Assembly: GCF_010015445.1 (NCBI RefSeq) | Contig: NC_053116.1 | Span: forward strand, 3,508,068-3,572,067 | From: Perca fluviatilis | Taxonomy: Eukaryota > Chordata > Actinopteri > Perciformes > Percidae | Direction of reading: 5' to 3' | DNA: 64,000 nt | Shown here: one piece after another, positions 20,422 to 33,225 of the stretch | Numbering within the stretch: the stretch's first letter is position 1 | Layout of the letters: each line of letters starts with the position of its first letter | Notes under the pieces: generated by a model | Seen by the model: only the letters and a program-made list of their open reading frames with translations | Database searches by the model: none | What the model was told of the DNA's origin: nothing | Program-made: the position numbers and the translations under genes

Positions 20422-21677
20422 CAGAGAGTAGTAATCAAGGATCTTTGGCTAAACCATCGTTTACCATGGTTGTTATAGTTGCCATTTACAGAGCATTAAT
20501 ATGGAATGGTGATTAATGGTGATATTTTTTACCAGATCTACTTCATAGGTGTCCCGTTACTCAGAATTAATAGCCACCCTACCAGCCAAGAAATGAGTAT
20601 GTCTTCTCTCTGGGTAATAATGACTGAAAATGAATATTTTCAGCACACTCTGAGTCAATAAAAATGATTTTTCACAATGATTGTTTTACATTAGCAAGAC
20701 TGGACAAATAAAGTGATCTGAGTCACTAGTTCGCCAATCGGTATGCTTGCTATAGAGTTTATAACACCTGGTAGCTGGCCTTGGTCCTGCAATGCTTAAA
20801 GCAGAGCTACAGAGTGATGTTGACTAACACCCCCCTGTGGATAAAGGGAACATCAGTATAGAACTAGTAGTTAAATCAAAGTCCTTTTAGGCAAGTCCTT
20901 CCATTCGGCAGCCACATTGCTACGCATTTTGGGCAGAACTGTGCGTGCACAAGGCTTCATGACACAAACCTTGCTCCAGCGGCGCGATAGCAACACATTA
21001 TTGGAACGATATATTCACATGTTGACTTTTGGCCGCGGAAGTGGCAGGATATGTGTAGACTACTGCCATAATGGCATTAGTAACTAAACCCTATGCATTT
21101 CTATTTTTGAGTACTGTGTATCCTCATTAGAAAATATCTGGTTAAATGGAGGAGTAGGGGGAGGAGGACAGATCATTCATAACGCTGGCCTGTGTGACGT
21201 AGGGATAAGGAGGCAGGTTTAAATATCCTAGAAGACGGAGCGGTGACTTCAGTGCTGTCAATGAAATATGGGCTCCTCCTGGACTTTGTTTAGATAACAT
21301 TTGATAAAAATTAATACATAATATTAGGCCTTCAAACAGGCAACAGGCACTTTAGGAGTAGCAAGACAACAATATGTAACTTTTTTTACTTTTTTGCATG
21401 TCTTTAAAGAAAAGGTTGAATTGAATTTTTCAGCTACATGGTTACTCCATGACAGAAAGCAGTGTTTGCATCTCGCAAACTAAAGACACCAACCTCAAAT
21501 TCAGTTTTTCGTCGTCTTCTTCGTCTGTGACGATGACGTGTATCATTTCTTCAATGAAACCTTTGGGTAGTCCCTCTTCCTCTACATCTTCTTGATGTGA
21601 GGTCTTTGGAGAAATATTGTGCAATTGTGAATATCAGTAAATGTATTGACAAAAGGCAGTATTTACAACATCTCACA
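20422..21677. other. No confident gene
   Basis: Mostly non-repetitive to my eye. A 60-codon acidic frame at 21442-21624 (-) has no recognisable domain and lies against the 5' break of the RTE-type LINE. Confidence 0.4.
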
Positions 21678-23070
21678 AAAGGACACGCCTCTTCAACATT
21701 GCGTGGAAGTCTGGGACAGTGCCAAATGAGTGGCAGACCGGGGTGGTGGTTCCGCTGTTCAAAAAGGGGGACCAGAGGGTGTGTGCGAATTACAGGGGTA
21801 TCACACTTCTCAGCCTCCCTGAGGTAAAGTCTACTCTAAGGCGCTGGAAAGGAGGGTTCGGCCGATAGTCAAAGCTTGGGTTGAAGAGGAACAATGAGGA
21901 TTCCGTCCTGGTTGTGGAACAATGGACCAGATCTGCACTCTCGCAAGGATCTTGGAGGGAGCCTGGGAGTATGCCCATCCGGTCTACATGTGTTTTGTGG
22001 ATCTGGAGAATGTGTATGACCGGGTCCCCCGGGAGATACTGTGGGAGGTGCTGCGGGAGTATGGGGTGAGGGGGTCCCTTCTCAGGGCCATCCAATCTCT
22101 GTATGGCCAAAGTGAGAGCTGCGTCCGGAGTCAGACTCGTTTCAGGTGATGGTTGGCCTCCGCCAGGGCTGCGCTTTGTCACCAGTCCTGTTTGTAATTT
22201 ATGGACAGGATATCGAGACGTAGGCGGGGAGGGGTTGCAGTTCAGTGGGCTGGGGATTTCATCGCTGCTCTTTGCAGATGATGTGGTTCTGATGGCATCA
22301 TCGGCCTGTGACCTTCAGCACTCACTGGATCGGTTCGCAGACAAATGTGAAGCGGCTGGGATGAGGATCAGCACCTCTAAATCTGAGGCCATGGTTCTCA
22401 GCAGGAAACTGATGGAGTGCCTACTCCAGGTAGGGAATGAATCCTTATCCCAAGTGAAATAGTTGAAATACCTTGGGGTCTTGTTCGCGAGTGAGGGGAC
22501 AATGGAGCGGGAGATTGGTCGGAGAATCGGTACAGCGGGTGCGGTATTACATTCAATTTATCGCACCATTGTGACGAAAAGAGAGCTGAGCCGGAAGGCA
22601 AAGCTCTCGATCTACCGGTCAGTTTTCGTTCCTACCCTCACCTATGGTCATGAAGGCTGGGTCATGACCGAAAGAACAAGATCCAGGGTACAAGCGGCCG
22701 AAAGGTTTCCTCAGGAGGGTGGCTGGCGTCTCCCTTAGAGATAGGGTGAGAAGCTCAGTCATCCGTGAGGAGCTCGGAGTAGAGCCACTGCTCCTTCGCG
22801 TCGAAAGGAGCCAGTTGAGGTGGTTCGGGCATCTGGTAAGGATGCCCCCTGGGGAGGTGTTCCAGGCACGTCCAGCTGGGAGGAGGCCTCGGGGAAGACC
22901 CAGGACTAGGTGGAGGGATTATATCTCCAACCTGGCCTGGGAACGCCTCGGGATCCCCCAGTCGGATCTGGTTAATGTTGCTCGGGAAAGGGAAGTTTGG
23001 GGTCCCCTGCTGGAGCTGCTCCCCCCGCGACCCGACACCGGATAAGCGGACGAAGATTGATGGATGGATG
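21678..23070 (+). mobile_element. 5'-truncated RTE-type LINE (Rex3-like)
   Basis: The reverse-transcriptase and C-terminal regions are recognisable in several frames. N-Y-R-G-I-T-L-L at about 21790, C-F-V-D-L-E-N-V-Y-D-R-V at 21990, the catalytic F-A-D-D-V at 22271-22285, K-Y-L-G-V-L-F at 22466, and S-Q-L-R-W-F-G-H-L followed by G-R-P-R-T-R-W at 22810-22910. The endonuclease domain is missing (5' truncation). At least three frameshifts or stops break the frame (for example TAG at 22460-22462). The 3' end has short TGGATGGATG repeats, typical of this group in fish. It is a dead copy. Clade placement is from memory of RTE-type proteins. Confidence 0.85.
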
Positions 23071-23395
23071 ATTACATTACTACAACAGTTCAAAATTCTA
23101 ACAGGCTAATACTCTATATTCAAATACCTACCGATTAATGTGTTTAACACCAAGAAGCCATAGATGCATAGTGCAAAATATTACGCTATGACTATTGTAG
23201 GCCAATAACGTAACTGTTCAAATATTAGCTTAATATTCACAAAGAAAGTTACTGCCACATATTGTGGTAAAAATATAGACTAATGCTCATGTAGGTCTAT
23301 GGTATAATGTTGATAAACAAATTGAGACTAAGTATTTTTTATCGGCCCCAGACAGTTTTTGCTCCTATTTCTGACCAAAAATGCCTCGCTAGAAA
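23071..23395. other. No feature seen
   Basis: AT-rich spacer between the LINE tail and the 177-bp repeat array. Confidence 0.4.
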
Positions 23396-23935
23396 GTAAA
23401 GGTGGTCAAACTGTTGATTTTTAAGATGACATATCTCCATAATTCCAAGGTAGATATGGACATGTTGGGCATCATTGGAAAGGTGAGGAGCTCTACTATG
23501 TACATCAGGTGACACATTCAACGGGAAACCACATTTAGCCGTTAGGGGCAGTGCAAATTCAGGAATTGTTGCAATAAAATAGTCAAAATTCAGATTTTTT
23601 AGCTGGATTTTCTCCAAAATTCCACAGTAGATATAGACATGTTGGGCATCACAGGAAAGATGAAGAGCTTTAGTATGTGAATCAGGTGACATATTCAACA
23701 GGAAACCATATTTGGCTCCTAGGGGGCAGTGCAAAGTCAGGAATTGTTGCAATAAATGGTCAAAACTTTTATTTTTGAGCTGGATTTTCTCCACAATTCC
23801 ACAGTAGATATGGACATATTCGGCATGCTTTTAAAGGTGAGGAGCTGAAGTATGTGAATCAGGTGAAACATTCATTGGGAAATCATATTTGGCCATTTGG
23901 GGGCAGTGCAAAGTCAGAAATTGTGGGTGGGGCTA
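23396..23935. repeat. 177-bp tandem repeat, three copies
   Basis: Landmark TAGATAT occurs at 23451, 23628 and 23805, exactly 177 bp apart. Each unit contains CATGTTGGGCATC-, ATCAGGTGA- and GGGGCAGTGCAAA-like blocks. Because 177 is divisible by three, a 151-codon minus-strand frame (23339-23794) stays open with a 59-residue period. This is probably a by-product of the repeat rather than a protein. Confidence 0.9.
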
Positions 23936-24869
23936 AACGTTTGACTCCACCCACTTGCCAAATAGCAATTGGCAGAGCCATTTCTTTATCACTCTGGAAA
24001 TTGGTCTAAAGGGAAAACACAGGAGTTCAAGCTGACCGGAGATCTTTTCCCGCGAGTGAGGTTTGCTTTTCCCGTTGCTTTTCCCGCTGCATTTCTTTTA
24101 TTAGACCTGAACGCTATGCCAAAGCTGGCACTAATGCCATCTCCATTTGGAATTTCTTCACATATTGTAGAAAAGTAACCAGGCAGCTACAATATAATTA
24201 AACTTAAATCTGTATGAAGCATTAGTTAATATTATCTAATGTATGGTATGATTAACGCTAATGATGAAATAGTGTTGATATAATTATGATTGTACTGTAG
24301 ATGAGAACATGCAGCTAATGGTAAAATTACCATGATCTGTAATTATCACCATTACACATTAATCAAACTAGTTTGAGTTTGACTGTAAGCAAAAAACACA
24401 TAAACTCAACTAAAAGATTCTCACTGTTATAAGATAAATGGAGGCAGAACATATTAGCATTTAACTTGACATTAAAATAGGAATTTTAACACTAAAATGT
24501 AATAACTGCAGAACTCACTTTGCGGAAAAATTGTTCACGTAATTAAAGCTGCTTTTTAAGAGATTTTAGCAAGGTTAAATTTTCAGAACAGGGTTAAAAT
24601 GATCACTTAAAAGTGTATTTCATGTCAGTAGGGGAGAATCTCACATATGTACCAACATCACTTGTAGTTAAACAAATCGAGCCCTGATTAAAGTGTACAG
24701 TGTAGAACAAAATGACACCTGTAGCAATGCAGGAACACACATAAAATTAGACTTCTAAATGAATCTATTGCCCCAATGCATGGTGGGATGGTTCTCAACA
24801 CACCTCATATAAATCCAATCACATGATGAGCCAATCATAGGAATGCTGCTCATGGTTTCTGGCTTCAGC
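23936..24869. other. No supported gene
   Basis: Unique-looking AT-rich DNA with only short frames. Confidence 0.4.
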
Positions 24870-25140
24870 TCTTGTGCTTTCTTTCTTCGCAGTTTTTTCT
24901 CAGATAGTTGTGGCACCTGGATTGTGGCTGCACCTGCTGCTGTGGTCTTGCTTGATGCCCACTGCTACTACTATTATTATTACTATTATTAGTCATAATT
25001 CTATTATCATTATTGCTATTATTTTTGCTACCGTTCATTTAATTATAGTATACCCACTGCTATAATTATTATTAGTCATAGTTCTATTATATTATAGGTA
25101 ATAATATTATTGTTTAAAGAAAGTTTTTCCTCCCCGCCGT
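24870..25140 (+). mobile_element. L2-type LINE 3'-UTR fragment
   Basis: It shares the CCCACTGCTATAATTATTAT word and the preceding AT-trinucleotide run with the LINE 3' ends at 41130-41490 and 59440-59710. It ends in a decayed AAAGAAAGTTTTTCCTCCCC block. No coding part remains. Confidence 0.5.
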
Positions 25141-26207
25141 CCTACCAAGTTACATGAGCAATTGCTCAGGTAATTAGTTCATCATTTCTTTATTAGATTT
25201 TAGCCCATTCACAACACCTTTGGGATGAACTATAATATCGACTGTGAGCCAGGCCTTATCACCCAAAATCAGTTTTGGACCTCAGTAATGCTCTTGTGTC
25301 TAAATCCAAACCAAATCACTACAGCAAGGTTCGAAAATAATATTCTGATTTGTCAGATATATATCACAATTTAGAAATGTGTCCATGCACTCTGAAGCTT
25401 AATAGGGGACATGAACTTGTTGCTTTTAGTCTAAGGATGTCAGATATCTATCAAGGTTAGTGGCAATAGAGCCATTGGAATATCAGCCTGTTCTGCAATG
25501 GATTATTTGTGTATAATAAGAGAGATTTTGCCAATAACCTGTTGATAAAACAAATATGAATGTTTTTGTTACATGTTTATTTAACAAAAGTACTCATACT
25601 GTATAACATACAGTAAACTGCAATACCATCTGCCAGTGTGCAACATTACCAGGCTCAGTTTTGAGTATATCTTGAGATGCAAAATTAAGCATATGTTTCA
25701 GTACTGGAATAGATCAAAAAACAAAACATGTACAATAAAAATGATGTGTTGTAAATGAGAGTACATGCATATTTCAACTCATTTTCCAATCCTGACAGCT
25801 GGTCTTTCAAATGCTAGTCAGTGGTTTGGTAAAGGTATGGGACAGACAATCGTGATAGGACTGAACACAGATTTGAGACGATTTTTGGGGCGGGAGGATT
25901 GGATGAGTTTCGGTGAATGGCTGATCAAAGCTATAAGAATCTACATATGAATCAATATATAATCAATTGATGCATATGCTAAAAAACTTTTCCCCTTATC
26001 CACCCCGTCTGTGATTCTCATGACAGTTCATGTGTAATCTTGGATTTGACATTACAAGCTTTCTTGATGTGCATTTACCTTTAATGCCTTTTCATCCCCA
26101 CCTCCCCACCACCACCACCACAATCACTCCTTGCTCTCATGTTTTGTTGAGTTCTGAGCAACAGTTATGTATGAAATACTTGATTTAATCCATTTCCCCT
26201 TTCCCCA
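25141..26207 (-). other. Downstream / probable 3'-UTR side of the LRRC38-like gene
   Basis: No coding frame. On the minus strand AATAAA occurs at 25576-25581 (TTTATT on the plus strand), about 630 bp after the LRRC38-like stop. This is a possible polyadenylation signal. It is an inference; other signals could be used. Confidence 0.35.
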
Positions 26208-26455
26208 TCAGTCGTTGCCTTCCTCCTCATCTCCTTTGCTGCCTTTGCTGAGGCGCTGGAAGCAATGGACTGTGGAAGCAAGGAAGAAGCTGGCCACGAT
26301 GGCCGCTACTGAGACAGAGATACCGGAGAAGATGACGATCAGGTAGTCAGTGAGGGTGAGGGTACCACGGCACTTCTGAAAACTGTCTTCAGAGAGTAAA
26401 CTCAGGGGAACACGACGCCCATCCATAGGAAGAGAGCACTCTATCCCCTCCATAC
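26208..26455 (-). CDS. lrrc38: LRRC38-like BK-channel gamma subunit, exon 2 (C-terminal)
   Basis: This exon completes the protein begun at 44910-45537. The acceptor CTCTTCCCAG lies at 26456 and onward. Joining the phase-1 donor restores Gly210, and the frame runs to TGA 26208-26210, for a total of 291 residues. It encodes the second half of the LRR C-terminal cap (Cys216, Cys238), a single transmembrane helix (about 247-271, YLIVIFSGISVSVAAIVASF), a short juxtamembrane basic/aromatic segment and a Glu/Asp-rich cytosolic tail. In the LRRC26/52/55/38 group this architecture is an auxiliary gamma subunit that shifts voltage gating of large-conductance Ca2+-activated K+ channels at the plasma membrane; the TM and tail are the parts that matter for gating. 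Family assignment rests on the exon split, length (human LRRC38 is about 294 aa) and motif order. LRRC52 or LRRC55 paralogues are less likely. Confidence 0.88.
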
Positions 26456-27065
26456 CTGGGAAGAGAGACAACAAGTGAACCAGCTGACAGACACAGAGAC
26501 ACTAAACTTTCTTAAAGTCACGCCTGTATCAACAGCCCCATTTACAAGTGTAAGTGGTTGTTCAGGCCAAATAGAGCAATGGGCACAATGGGTGGGGTGC
26601 CCCAGTGGCCTTATGGTTAAAGTTGGATTCCCCTTCATTGTGACAATGTTGAGGTAAACAGCAGAACTATGTTGTTCAATTACAAAGTAATTACTAGGAA
26701 TGTTCACTTGCACGTTTGATTGAACACAATGATGTGCCAGGTGAGCTTGCATTGCTTTGTTACAAAAGTTGAGATATGTTCAACTTTTTTCCCCCAGATG
26801 TCCCTGTATTTATTGCCAGGGCCCTCTTAGGAGTAGGCTTAGTAGGGTGCTGGGGTGCTGTGTTCTCATTGAAATGAATAAGAAGGCTACATTTTGGGGG
26901 TAATGAACAAAACATGACCTTCCTTCACATGTACACAATGTGAATTGATGGAAATATGTAGACTTTGCTTTTTTTTTAAATAGAATATAGGTCTTTCTCA
27001 CAGAAAACATTCTGACTTATCATAATAGTAAAAACACAGGTATTACTTACAGCACTATGGCTCTG

Positions 27066-27115
<50 letters not shown>

Positions 27116-27582
27116 TATTGTCATTCATACTGGTCTATCTACAAGGCAGGTGCACAGCAGAACCAAATCATGTCACATCTGGCTCACGAATGTAATGAAA
27201 AAACAGTGGTAGAAACCAAGGGTTTAACCTGGAAATGACCCGATCTGAAAGAATCAACACCTTTATAACACAGTTTTTCTCCATTGTTCAGATCCGTTGG
27301 AAATGTGGGTGGTACAGATTCAATCATGAGCTGTTATCAAAGATATTTTATCAATATTAATAAAGTTATCAATATTGATATATTGATAACTTTATAAAAT
27401 TTAAAATAACTAGTGCAGTGCCCATTATAAATGTGCCTGTTTGCTTGGAATGGGCCGATTGCTTGGCCTGTGGTATTGCTTGGCCTGTGGTATTGCTGCT
27501 TGTAGAATTCATCAAAACCAAATTGTACCCCAAAATTACTCACAAAAGGACCCCAAACCATGCAACTCCCCTGTATACCCTA

Positions 27583-27659
27583 CTACTAACTTACTGATTT
27601 ACCTGACAGAGAACGTTGCAGATTCAGGGTTAATTCTGCGTTAATCACCACCAAAACCA

Positions 27660-27749
<90 letters not shown>

Positions 27750-28008
27750 AGAGAGAGAGAAAGAGAAAGACACAGTGTTGTCTCGTGTTGTATTAGGGGT
27801 TCAAGCCCGAGGCGGTTCTACTAACTTACTGATTTTACCTGACAGAGAACACTAAATATCACAATGAAAATGTGGAGTAATCAGACATTAACGTCATGGA
27901 CTCATGGCAGTGCACTACCCACCCGGCCCATTTTGAGAGCTAAACAGCACATATGCATTAATCACCACCAGAACCAGACTGTTTGTGTGTGTGCGTATCT
28001 GTGTGCAC

Positions 28009-28072
<64 letters not shown>

Positions 28073-28090
28073 GGTGTTGTATCATGTAGT
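27583..28090 (+). repeat. Imperfect tandem duplication with (GT)n and (GA)n tracts
   Basis: The block beginning CTACTAACTTACTGATTT at 27583 recurs at 27818. In both copies it is followed by ACCTGACAGAGAAC and later AATCACCACCA(A/G)AACCAGACTG. Copy 1 carries a (GT)40 tract (27667-27746) and short GA; copy 2 has short GT but a (GA)26 tract (28019-28070). Copy 2 also has about 100 bp of extra sequence. A head like that of the 8528 repeat (AGGGGTTCAAGCCCGAGG) lies at the junction near 27794. Confidence 0.8.
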
Positions 28091-28409
28091 ATGAGCGACT
28101 CAAGTTAATTTAAAGAGTCGGGTGAAAGAGCCGAGTGAGTCACGACTCAAACAGGTTTAGTGCTCAGTCAGTGTGCATGCAGTGTGAGAGGGGAAGTTGC
28201 CAGCGGCTAGAGCGGCAAAAGCCAATATGTGCTTCTTTTACCGATATATATTTAACAATATCTTTAGCATTTCTAATCCAAACAACATCAAACTTGGCAC
28301 TGCACATAGAAAACTTCTCTTTAAAGTATAATATAATGTATTTGACTTCAGCAATATTGACCAATAATCAATAATTCTTCAATCAATGAAACATCTACAA
28401 TCCTGCTAC

Positions 28410-28541
<132 letters not shown>

Positions 28542-30375
28542 TAAAGAGTGACTTAGGTAGAAGAAGATGACCATAAGACCAAGTGGGTAATTAGGCCACA
28601 CAAGATCCAAGATGGCGTGAGAGTTGAGGCTCTTTGGAATTTTAGCACAAAGGCACAAAATGGCTACCTGTGACACCGAAATTATGTTTGTGTGTTATTT
28701 TAGTGGTCAAAGAGGGGACAAAAAGCACATGAGAAGAAGTAAATACAAAGCTTAGCACTAGTATACTTAGCTTAGTATATTGCAATGCATTGTGGATCCA
28801 AAATAATTACAGTAGCTGACAGCATTTTTCCACGGTAACATATTCTTAAATTACAAGCAAGTTGCGTTCTGTGTAAATGATGCATATACAGTTTAATCCT
28901 GTTAGTACTGTGTTGCACAAGGCGGTTTCAAAGAGGAGCATCTGACAAGTGAAGAAGAGGAGCAACAGTTGCAGCGCTCTACATTTCCATAATGTAACTT
29001 TAATCTAAATCTAATGTTAAGTGATAACGATGTGCTACAACGTTAGACATCGTTAGCTAACGTTAAATTAACGCATAGGCCTATGTGTGTTTTGTAACAC
29101 ACCAGACCACCTCACCGCCATTGCACGTTGGCTTTTTGTGAGAGCAATGTTATTTGTGTGAGCGACTGTAACTTCACATTATTTTAGCTAAGTCACGTTA
29201 TAGACAGATTTGAAATTCAGCACAAGCTCAGTTTGCATATTTTCTTTAGAAAACATTCAGTGAAGCTAAAGGTAGCTAACGTTAATTCGTTAATATTAAC
29301 CCTATCTCCCGAAATATGGGGACTGCCCCATCTGTATTCTGAATAGTTAAAAAAATATTCTATTGAACCGAAAGCCCATAACGTTAGTCTGACGTCCCGG
29401 TACCCTGAAAACAAAAGCCAACTGCTTTGAATGCCCGTTGTTGCGAAAACACGGTAAGTCCAGTGACTTTCCAGACTCCCTTGAGATATTGCTCAATTTA
29501 ACAGATGCATCATAATATAATGCATAAATCATAGCGTAAATCATAATGTTTGACTTTATATGACTCTTTAAGAAAAACTTCGACAGCTCTTCTGCAAAAA
29601 TTAAGTTACATAACGTTAGACAAGGTGGGATTTTGATTTTGGGATAACGGGACGTTGGACTACAGGCTTTTCGGTCCAGTCGGAAGTTTTTTAAATGGAT
29701 TAAACTCTGAATTTCAGCTGGTTACTTTAGTGGGGGAATCTTTAAATGCAAGTTCTACCTTTTCAGAGTTTTGGACATGATTATCATGCTGTTCCAGGCA
29801 ACCCTTGGTTTCCATTCATCTGCGCATCATATGAAAATCAATGAGAAGACACTTGAAATGTGTATGAGTTGTGTAATCCATCACAGTAAGGATAAAGTAA
29901 GCATTGTCAGTGTCACTGCTAAGTAATGCAGTTTGAGTGCATATCGATTTACAATACCTCATTCCAATAATGTGATACAACTCAAGCAAAATTGAAGAGT
30001 CTGCTAATTGATTTACATAAAATAAAGAAATGAATGGAAAACAATGGCTGTCTGGAACAATGGAAAAGTAGAAAATGAAAGGGCCCCTCCACCAATTGTA
30101 CATGTAAAGCTCAGTTTTCTTTGAACATGGTCTCTTTTATTTTCAAAAATAACAAGCAAAAGAAATACAATACACACTTGAAATAGTCAAATCAAGTTCC
30201 TGTCCATACAAACAACCCAAATGGTTCCCAAGTGCCCCCCACCCACATGTACTGGACCCCGACAACTTTCCATGTATCCAGACATACTCAGATATGAGTC
30301 TGCAGATTCATACAAATATAATTCAAATATCTAAGTAAATAAAAGAAAAAGACAACATCAATAAATAATAATAAA

Positions 30376-30413
<38 letters not shown>

Positions 30414-30439
30414 AAAAAAAAGCAGAGATAGGTTGAGTC

Positions 30440-30892
30440 CAACCCGTTCTCATTCCAAACTCGTAAAATAAGTACGTTGCTGTCAGCGTCTGATGCAACG
30501 AAAAAGACGCCCTTCAGCGTGTTTGTGTAACGCACCGGGGAGAGCCGCAATTAGATAGGATTTAGCGAGTAGTATGTAAGGAAGAATCACTGCGTGAGGA
30601 GATTGGTTGGGGTGGTGGATGGGTCAAACACAGGACTTTCACCCAGGAGACCCGGGTTTGCGTCCCGCTTGTCATGCTTGCTTCTTTCCTCCCGCGTGTC
30701 ACGGAACCGTACGCCCACCCACAACCCTTTCCTAAACCCAACCGTCCGACCAAGCGCGTCAAAAGGGACAGCAATAGTGCCGACCAAGCACGTTTACTTG
30801 AAACGCTAAAGGAGACTTTTAGCGTCAATAAGAACGAGAAAGGCTCCTGATCAAACGTCCTTATTTTACGAGTTTGGTGTGAGAATGTGTTG
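30440..30892. mobile_element. 453-bp non-autonomous DNA element with tRNA-like insert
   Basis: The ends are inverted repeats (CAACCCGTTCTC.../complement of CAACACATTCTC..., both continuing into CCAAACTCGTAAAATAA). TTGAGTC direct repeats lie at 30433-30439 and 30893-30899, giving a 7- or 8-bp target duplication. The centre has CAGGACTTTCACCC followed by GGAGACCCGGGTTTGCGTCC, which looks like a tRNA anticodon-arm/box-B region. A related copy of that central part is at 62680-62720. Confidence 0.75.
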
Positions 30893-31149
30893 TTGAGTCA
30901 TTGTGGATATTATTAGACATTAGCTCATGTTATACTAGACATTCATTAACGTTGGCTGCGGAGTTCTGAGTTCCACAACCTTATTGGAATGGGACGCTAA
31001 TCTAACATTATTTGTTGTGCAATTTTGCATGATCTAGCTACAGGTGCAGAGGGAAACCACAATCAGTGAGCGCCACAGTTGAAGGCAACAGTGATGACTA
31101 TCACCTACACACAACGGTGAAGACGATTTTCAGGTAACGTTAAAACATT

Positions 31150-31680
31150 TGCAATTTACGTGATTGCGTAAATCAAGTATTGTATTAAGTCATTTTTTGA
31201 TTTATACTCCTCTAGATATTTCATAAGGTAACTTCTTACCTGTAAATAGTTAAACCAATGTGTTTGTTCTAGATCATATTTGGAGGCTGTCATTTCATAT
31301 GAATTTATTGAGTATTTTGTGAGTAGTTGAGAGTATGTCACTAGCCCTTTACTAGCCCAGTAATCTAAGATTTTATCAGTTCTGTTTGGAATAAAATCTG
31401 GGTCATGCACCATTTCCCTGAAGAGTATACATTCACCATTTATTTTTAGGCTTTTGCATCTACATTTCCAGTATGTTACAGTATTTAAGATACATTGGCT
31501 ATTCTTACTGATATTGATACCCAGATATTTTATTGTATTTGTATCCCATTTAAGTTAGTATTCATCTTTCAATGCTTGGCTAACTTGTTTTCCTATTGTT
31601 AAAGCTTCACATTTGTTGTTATTTAATTTGTATTCTGAGACATTCCATATTCTTCATTTGTTTTCATCAGTTTATGCAGA
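31150..31680 (-). pseudogene. L1-type LINE ORF2 C-terminal remnant
   Basis: Minus-strand frames contain WDTNTIKYLGINISK (about 31545), then LFREMVHDPDFIPNRTDKIL and an F-N-Y-L-Q-V-R-S-Y-L block (31240-31290). These are the post-RT linker and tail signature of L1/Tx1-type ORF2 proteins. Stops separate the pieces. Only this tail is present, and neither the endonuclease nor the RT core is nearby. Confidence 0.65.
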
Positions 31681-31899
31681 AGATTGTGCCGTCCGGTGAC
31701 TTTCCCGCGCAGAAACTCAAGTGAAGATAATTACGTCTTCTGAAGAGTCCATCATGTTTTTTTAATCCTCCAGGTCCTCCTTGGCTACTAGCAACTGCGT
31801 CGAGGAGGGGTGGGGGGATGGGAGGGTTGTGTATGTGGTGTTTAGCACGATTCTGATTAGTGTAAAGAAATGCCAATAAACCAGAGCACGATTTCCTCC

Positions 31900-32300
31900 C
31901 ATCCCCGAATGCTATGTGGAGTAGCCAGACCCTCCTTCAGCGCGCTTTGGAGGAGGGTTTAGCAAAGCGAGACTATGTAGATAGAGCTGCACGGAGCCGT
32001 GGTGCGGCTGGAAAATAGCCTCAGGAAGGAACTTGTTTTGGTGGAACATTTGTACGTTCAAAAGTTGTTTTAGTCGTTGCAACAGAAAACTCTGATTGGA
32101 CAGATAGTCTAGCTAACTGTCTGGATTTACCCTGCAGAGATCTGAGGAGCAGTTAACCATAGTCCTCACAAATCCACCGGAGTTTAAAATTCCAACAAAA
32201 AGAAAGAGGAAGGGGACGGAAATCCGGTCGAAAAAAAGGACATGGCGGAATTTCCTGTGGCACCGTAGCAATCCCAGAAGTGGAAGGTTGAGGATATAGC
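31900..32300 (+). mobile_element. Abundant fish MITE-like repeat
   Basis: It contains a GTAGCCAGACCCTCCTTC / GAGGAGGGT hairpin near 31920-31960 and a long conserved middle (AACTGTCTGGATTTACCCTG and AGATCTGAGGAGCAGTTAAC). Thirty-three bases, 32020-32052, recur identically at 40874-40906 inside the same intron. Family recognised as a common percomorph repeat; class uncertain. Confidence 0.5.
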
Positions 32301-32759
32301 CTAATTAGAAAATAAGAGAACAACTTAATATCACAAAAAAAATGGTAAGTTATAAGAGGGCTTGAAATTAAACATATTTTTTCATTAGGAATGACCTATA
32401 TTCATATTCAAAATTCAAAATTGAGGACTTTGAGCGACAGATGGGCTCTACTGCTTTCTAGTCTCTACTGACCACAATCAGACAGACAGACAAATACTGT
32501 ATGTGCTGTGATGGCCCATAAGTCCTTTCCAAATCAGCTTTAGACTACCAAACTTCTGTCAAATAGCCAAGCCGTAATATGTGGCCCAGTAATTATTTAG
32601 CCATGTTCAAGTAAGAGTTAATATTGACAAGTGGTTAATTCATATTGATACATAGTTAATATTTTTGGAATGTATTACCATAATTACTACTACCACTATT
32701 TACTATGCAAATGCTGGCTGGTTCATGTGATTTCCAACACTTGCGTTGCTGTGTATTGT

Positions 32760-33225
32760 GTTATGTGGTTTTTGGTGGAACAGTTCAGAGAGACGGACCG
32801 AACTGTTCCACCTGTTCCACCAGTTTCTTTCCCCAAGCGGTCACTCAGAAATAGCCCCCACCCTCCCACTGAACAAAGTCAACCACCACTGTTCTGCTCA
32901 TCTACCTCATGTCTATTTCAATCCTACAATTACAATATTGTTATTAATATATTACCATTGCACTGATCGGCCTTGCACTGTATTCATATTTATATCCTAA
33001 AATCTCAGTCTATTGACCGATATTGCACTATTCCTTCCCTCTCTTTTGTATATTTTTTGTAAAATTGTAAATTCTATTGTATTGTTATACACTATTTTTG
33101 TATTATTATACACTATTTTTTATATTCTTACCGTCATCTCTGTACTTTGAGAGTCAAATTCCTTGTTTGTCTATGCAAACCTGGCCAATAAAGCTGATTC
33201 TGATTCTGATTCTGATAAACCCAGA
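32760..33225 (+). mobile_element. LINE 3' end with (GATTCT)n tail
   Basis: AT-rich 3'-UTR-like sequence ending in GGCCAATAAAGCTGATTCTG and repeats of GATTCT at 33191-33217. This is typical of a CR1/Rex-type LINE tail in teleosts. No ORF2 part is left. Confidence 0.55.

Noticed and set aside
23339..23794. 151-codon minus-strand frame as a repeat protein
   Set aside because: Explained by the 177-bp tandem unit being a multiple of three; no start, signal or domain.
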